Below, in pieces: positions 63,312-64,000 of a stretch of 64,000 nucleotides of DNA. Numbering within the stretch: the stretch's first letter is position 1; each line of letters starts with the position of its first letter. The stretch is taken from NCBI RefSeq assembly GCF_001667035.1, contig NZ_LZIR01000045.1:18136-82135 (forward strand), in the 5' to 3' direction. A program made the translations under genes and the position numbers. The stretch comes from Mycobacterium sp. 852002-51057_SCH5723018. Lineage in GTDB: Bacteria; Actinomycetota; Actinomycetes; Mycobacteriales; Mycobacteriaceae. The notes below the pieces were generated by a model. The model searched no databases and was not told the DNA's origin. It saw nothing but the letters and a program-made list of their open reading frames with translations.

Positions 63312-63358
63312 CGTCGACTCGTTGCGTAAAAACCGCGTTTTTGCGCAACATCTCGACG
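63312..63358. terminator. Long hairpin between lgt and the TM2 gene
   Basis: Arms 63312-63333 and 63337-63358 pair at 18 of 22 positions with a 3-base loop. The inner part is GTTGCG-AAAAAC / GTTTTT-CGCAAC. On the minus strand it follows lgt and precedes the TM2-protein gene, so it is a candidate terminator, though the T-run is within the stem. Confidence 0.5.
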
Positions 63359-63372
63359 CTGGGCGCGGCCGT

Positions 63373-64000
63373 TTAGCGGCCCCGTCGCCCTAGCCGGAAA
63401 CTCAATCGCCGCCGGCTTGGCTCCGCCGCGTCCGGCGACGTCGTGTCCTCGATGGCGTTCGGGGTGGTGAGCTCCACGGCCGTGTGCTCATCGCCGTCCC
63501 GCTTCACCTCCGGTTCGGCTTGGGCTTGTTCTTCGGCATGCTCGTCTTCCGGCTCCGCTGGCTCGGGCTCATCTTCGGGCTCTTCGTCTTCGGGCTCGCC
63601 GGCGTCTTCGGCCTCGGGCTCGGCCCCCAGCTCTACTGCCTCGGGCTCCTCGCCTTCGGCCTCCGCGGCCTCCGTCGCTTCATCCTCCACGGCCTCGGTC
63701 TCCGCGCCTCGATCCTCCGCCGCCTGGCCCTCCGCGTGCTCGGCCACGGCGGCCTGTGCCTCGGTGACTTCCGGCTCGTCGACCTCGGCTTCGGCGGCTT
63801 CAACCTTGACGGTTTCAGGCTCCTCGGCTTCAGCCTCGTCGGCTTCGGGCTCGTCGACCTCGGCTTCGGCGGCTTCAACCTTGACGGTTTCAGGCTCTTC
63901 GGCTTCCGGCTCTTCGGCTTCGGGCTCCTCGGCGTCGGCCTCGTCGGCTTCGGGCTCGTCGGCTTCGGGCTCCTCGGCCTCCGCGGAATCGGCGGCGTCA
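63373..64000 (-). CDS. lgt: Acidic C-terminal tail of prolipoprotein diacylglyceryl transferase (partial)
   Basis: An open frame runs from the right window edge to TGA/TAG-type stop at 63373 and encodes about 208 residues made mostly of Glu, Ala, Asp, Pro and Val, ending SRRRLSFRLGRRGR. No catalytic domain is in view. In M. tuberculosis Rv1614 (lgt) sits exactly here, upstream of Rv1615, and has a long acidic C-terminal extension, so this is probably its tail. A 75-base (25-residue) unit containing PETVKVEAAEAEVDEPE occurs twice. The basic last 14 residues contrast sharply with the acidic stretch. Confidence 0.75.
   Translation of the reverse strand, partial: DAADSAEAEEPEADEPEADEADAEEPEAEEPEAEEPETVKVEAAEAEVDEPEADEAEAEEPETVKVEAAEAEVDEPEVTEAQAAVAEHAEGQAAEDRGAETEAVEDEATEAAEAEGEEPEAVELGAEPEAEDAGEPEDEEPEDEPEPAEPEDEHAEEQAQAEPEVKRDGDEHTAVELTTPNAIEDTTSPDAAEPSRRRLSFRLGRRGR
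63777..63926 (-). repeat. 75-base in-frame tandem repeat in the lgt tail
   Basis: The block GTCGACCTCGGCTTCGG and the following ~30 bases recur with a spacing of 75 bases (CAACC at 63801 and 63876). Being a multiple of three, copy-number change would lengthen or shorten the tail without a frameshift. It may be polymorphic between strains. Confidence 0.75.

Overview
The window is chromosomal DNA from a high-GC actinobacterium, almost certainly a slow-growing Mycobacterium close to the M. avium complex. The backbone gene order rpmI/infC - lysX - uvrA - cAMP-binding USP - capA - MFS - uvrB - coaE - rpsA - polA - pdtaR - cya - cydABDC - tesB - pykA - lgt is that of the M. tuberculosis Rv1642-to-Rv1614 stretch read in reverse. 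Species placement and Rv correspondences come from memory of that map, not from a search.

Layout. 1-6170: 3' part of rpmI, infC with a rare ATC start and a long structured leader, divergent lysX, and a membrane esterase. 6171-17414: an accessory block holding a TetR regulator, a MoeY-like E1/nitroreductase fusion, a methyltransferase, a cytochrome P450, a decayed second copy of the moeY 3' end, a GAF-GGDEF-EAL c-di-GMP enzyme, a second methyltransferase, a membrane diguanylate cyclase and an unrecognised GNAT/LuxI-like protein. 17415-28942: DUF6653 protein, small acidic protein, winged-helix protein, uvrA, metallo-hydrolase, universal stress protein, capA, efflux pump and uvrB. 29057-34041: a divergent pair of membrane Ser/Thr kinase and twin-FHA ABC exporter. 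34061-37743: a DUF402 protein, then four overlapping genes that encode the LigD modules (PE, ligase, polymerase) as separate proteins plus an Fpg/Nei glycosylase. 37744-46126: stop-codon-linked tandem repeats, a secreted protein, a large inverted repeat, coaE, rpsA, polA with a small monooxygenase-like gene, and a DUF35/thiolase pair. 46233-55485: pdtaR, a tRNA with anticodon CAA, DUF488, adenylate cyclase and the cytochrome bd operon. 55469-64000: LLM oxidoreductase, mycothiol-type protein, double-hotdog dehydratase, DUF2156 membrane protein, tesB, a second tandem repeat locus, pykA, two small membrane proteins and the acidic C-terminal tail of lgt.

How the genes work together. UvrA, UvrB, PolA and the split LigD/Fpg operon are all DNA repair functions. 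The operon reads as a compact lesion-excision, gap-fill and ligation cassette, although its phosphoesterase homologue has lost most catalytic residues. LysX and the DUF2156 protein near 59 kb share the MprF-like fold. CapA (lipoarabinomannan capping), LysX (lysyl-phosphatidylglycerol) and Lgt serve the envelope. The cyd genes form the oxygen-scavenging terminal oxidase. Second-messenger signalling is dense: two GGDEF proteins, an adenylate cyclase and a probable cAMP-binding USP.

The two places most worth attention are the split-LigD/Fpg operon (34.6-37.7 kb) and the c-di-GMP/MoeY/P450 island (6.2-17.4 kb), whose internal moeY remnant records how it was assembled.
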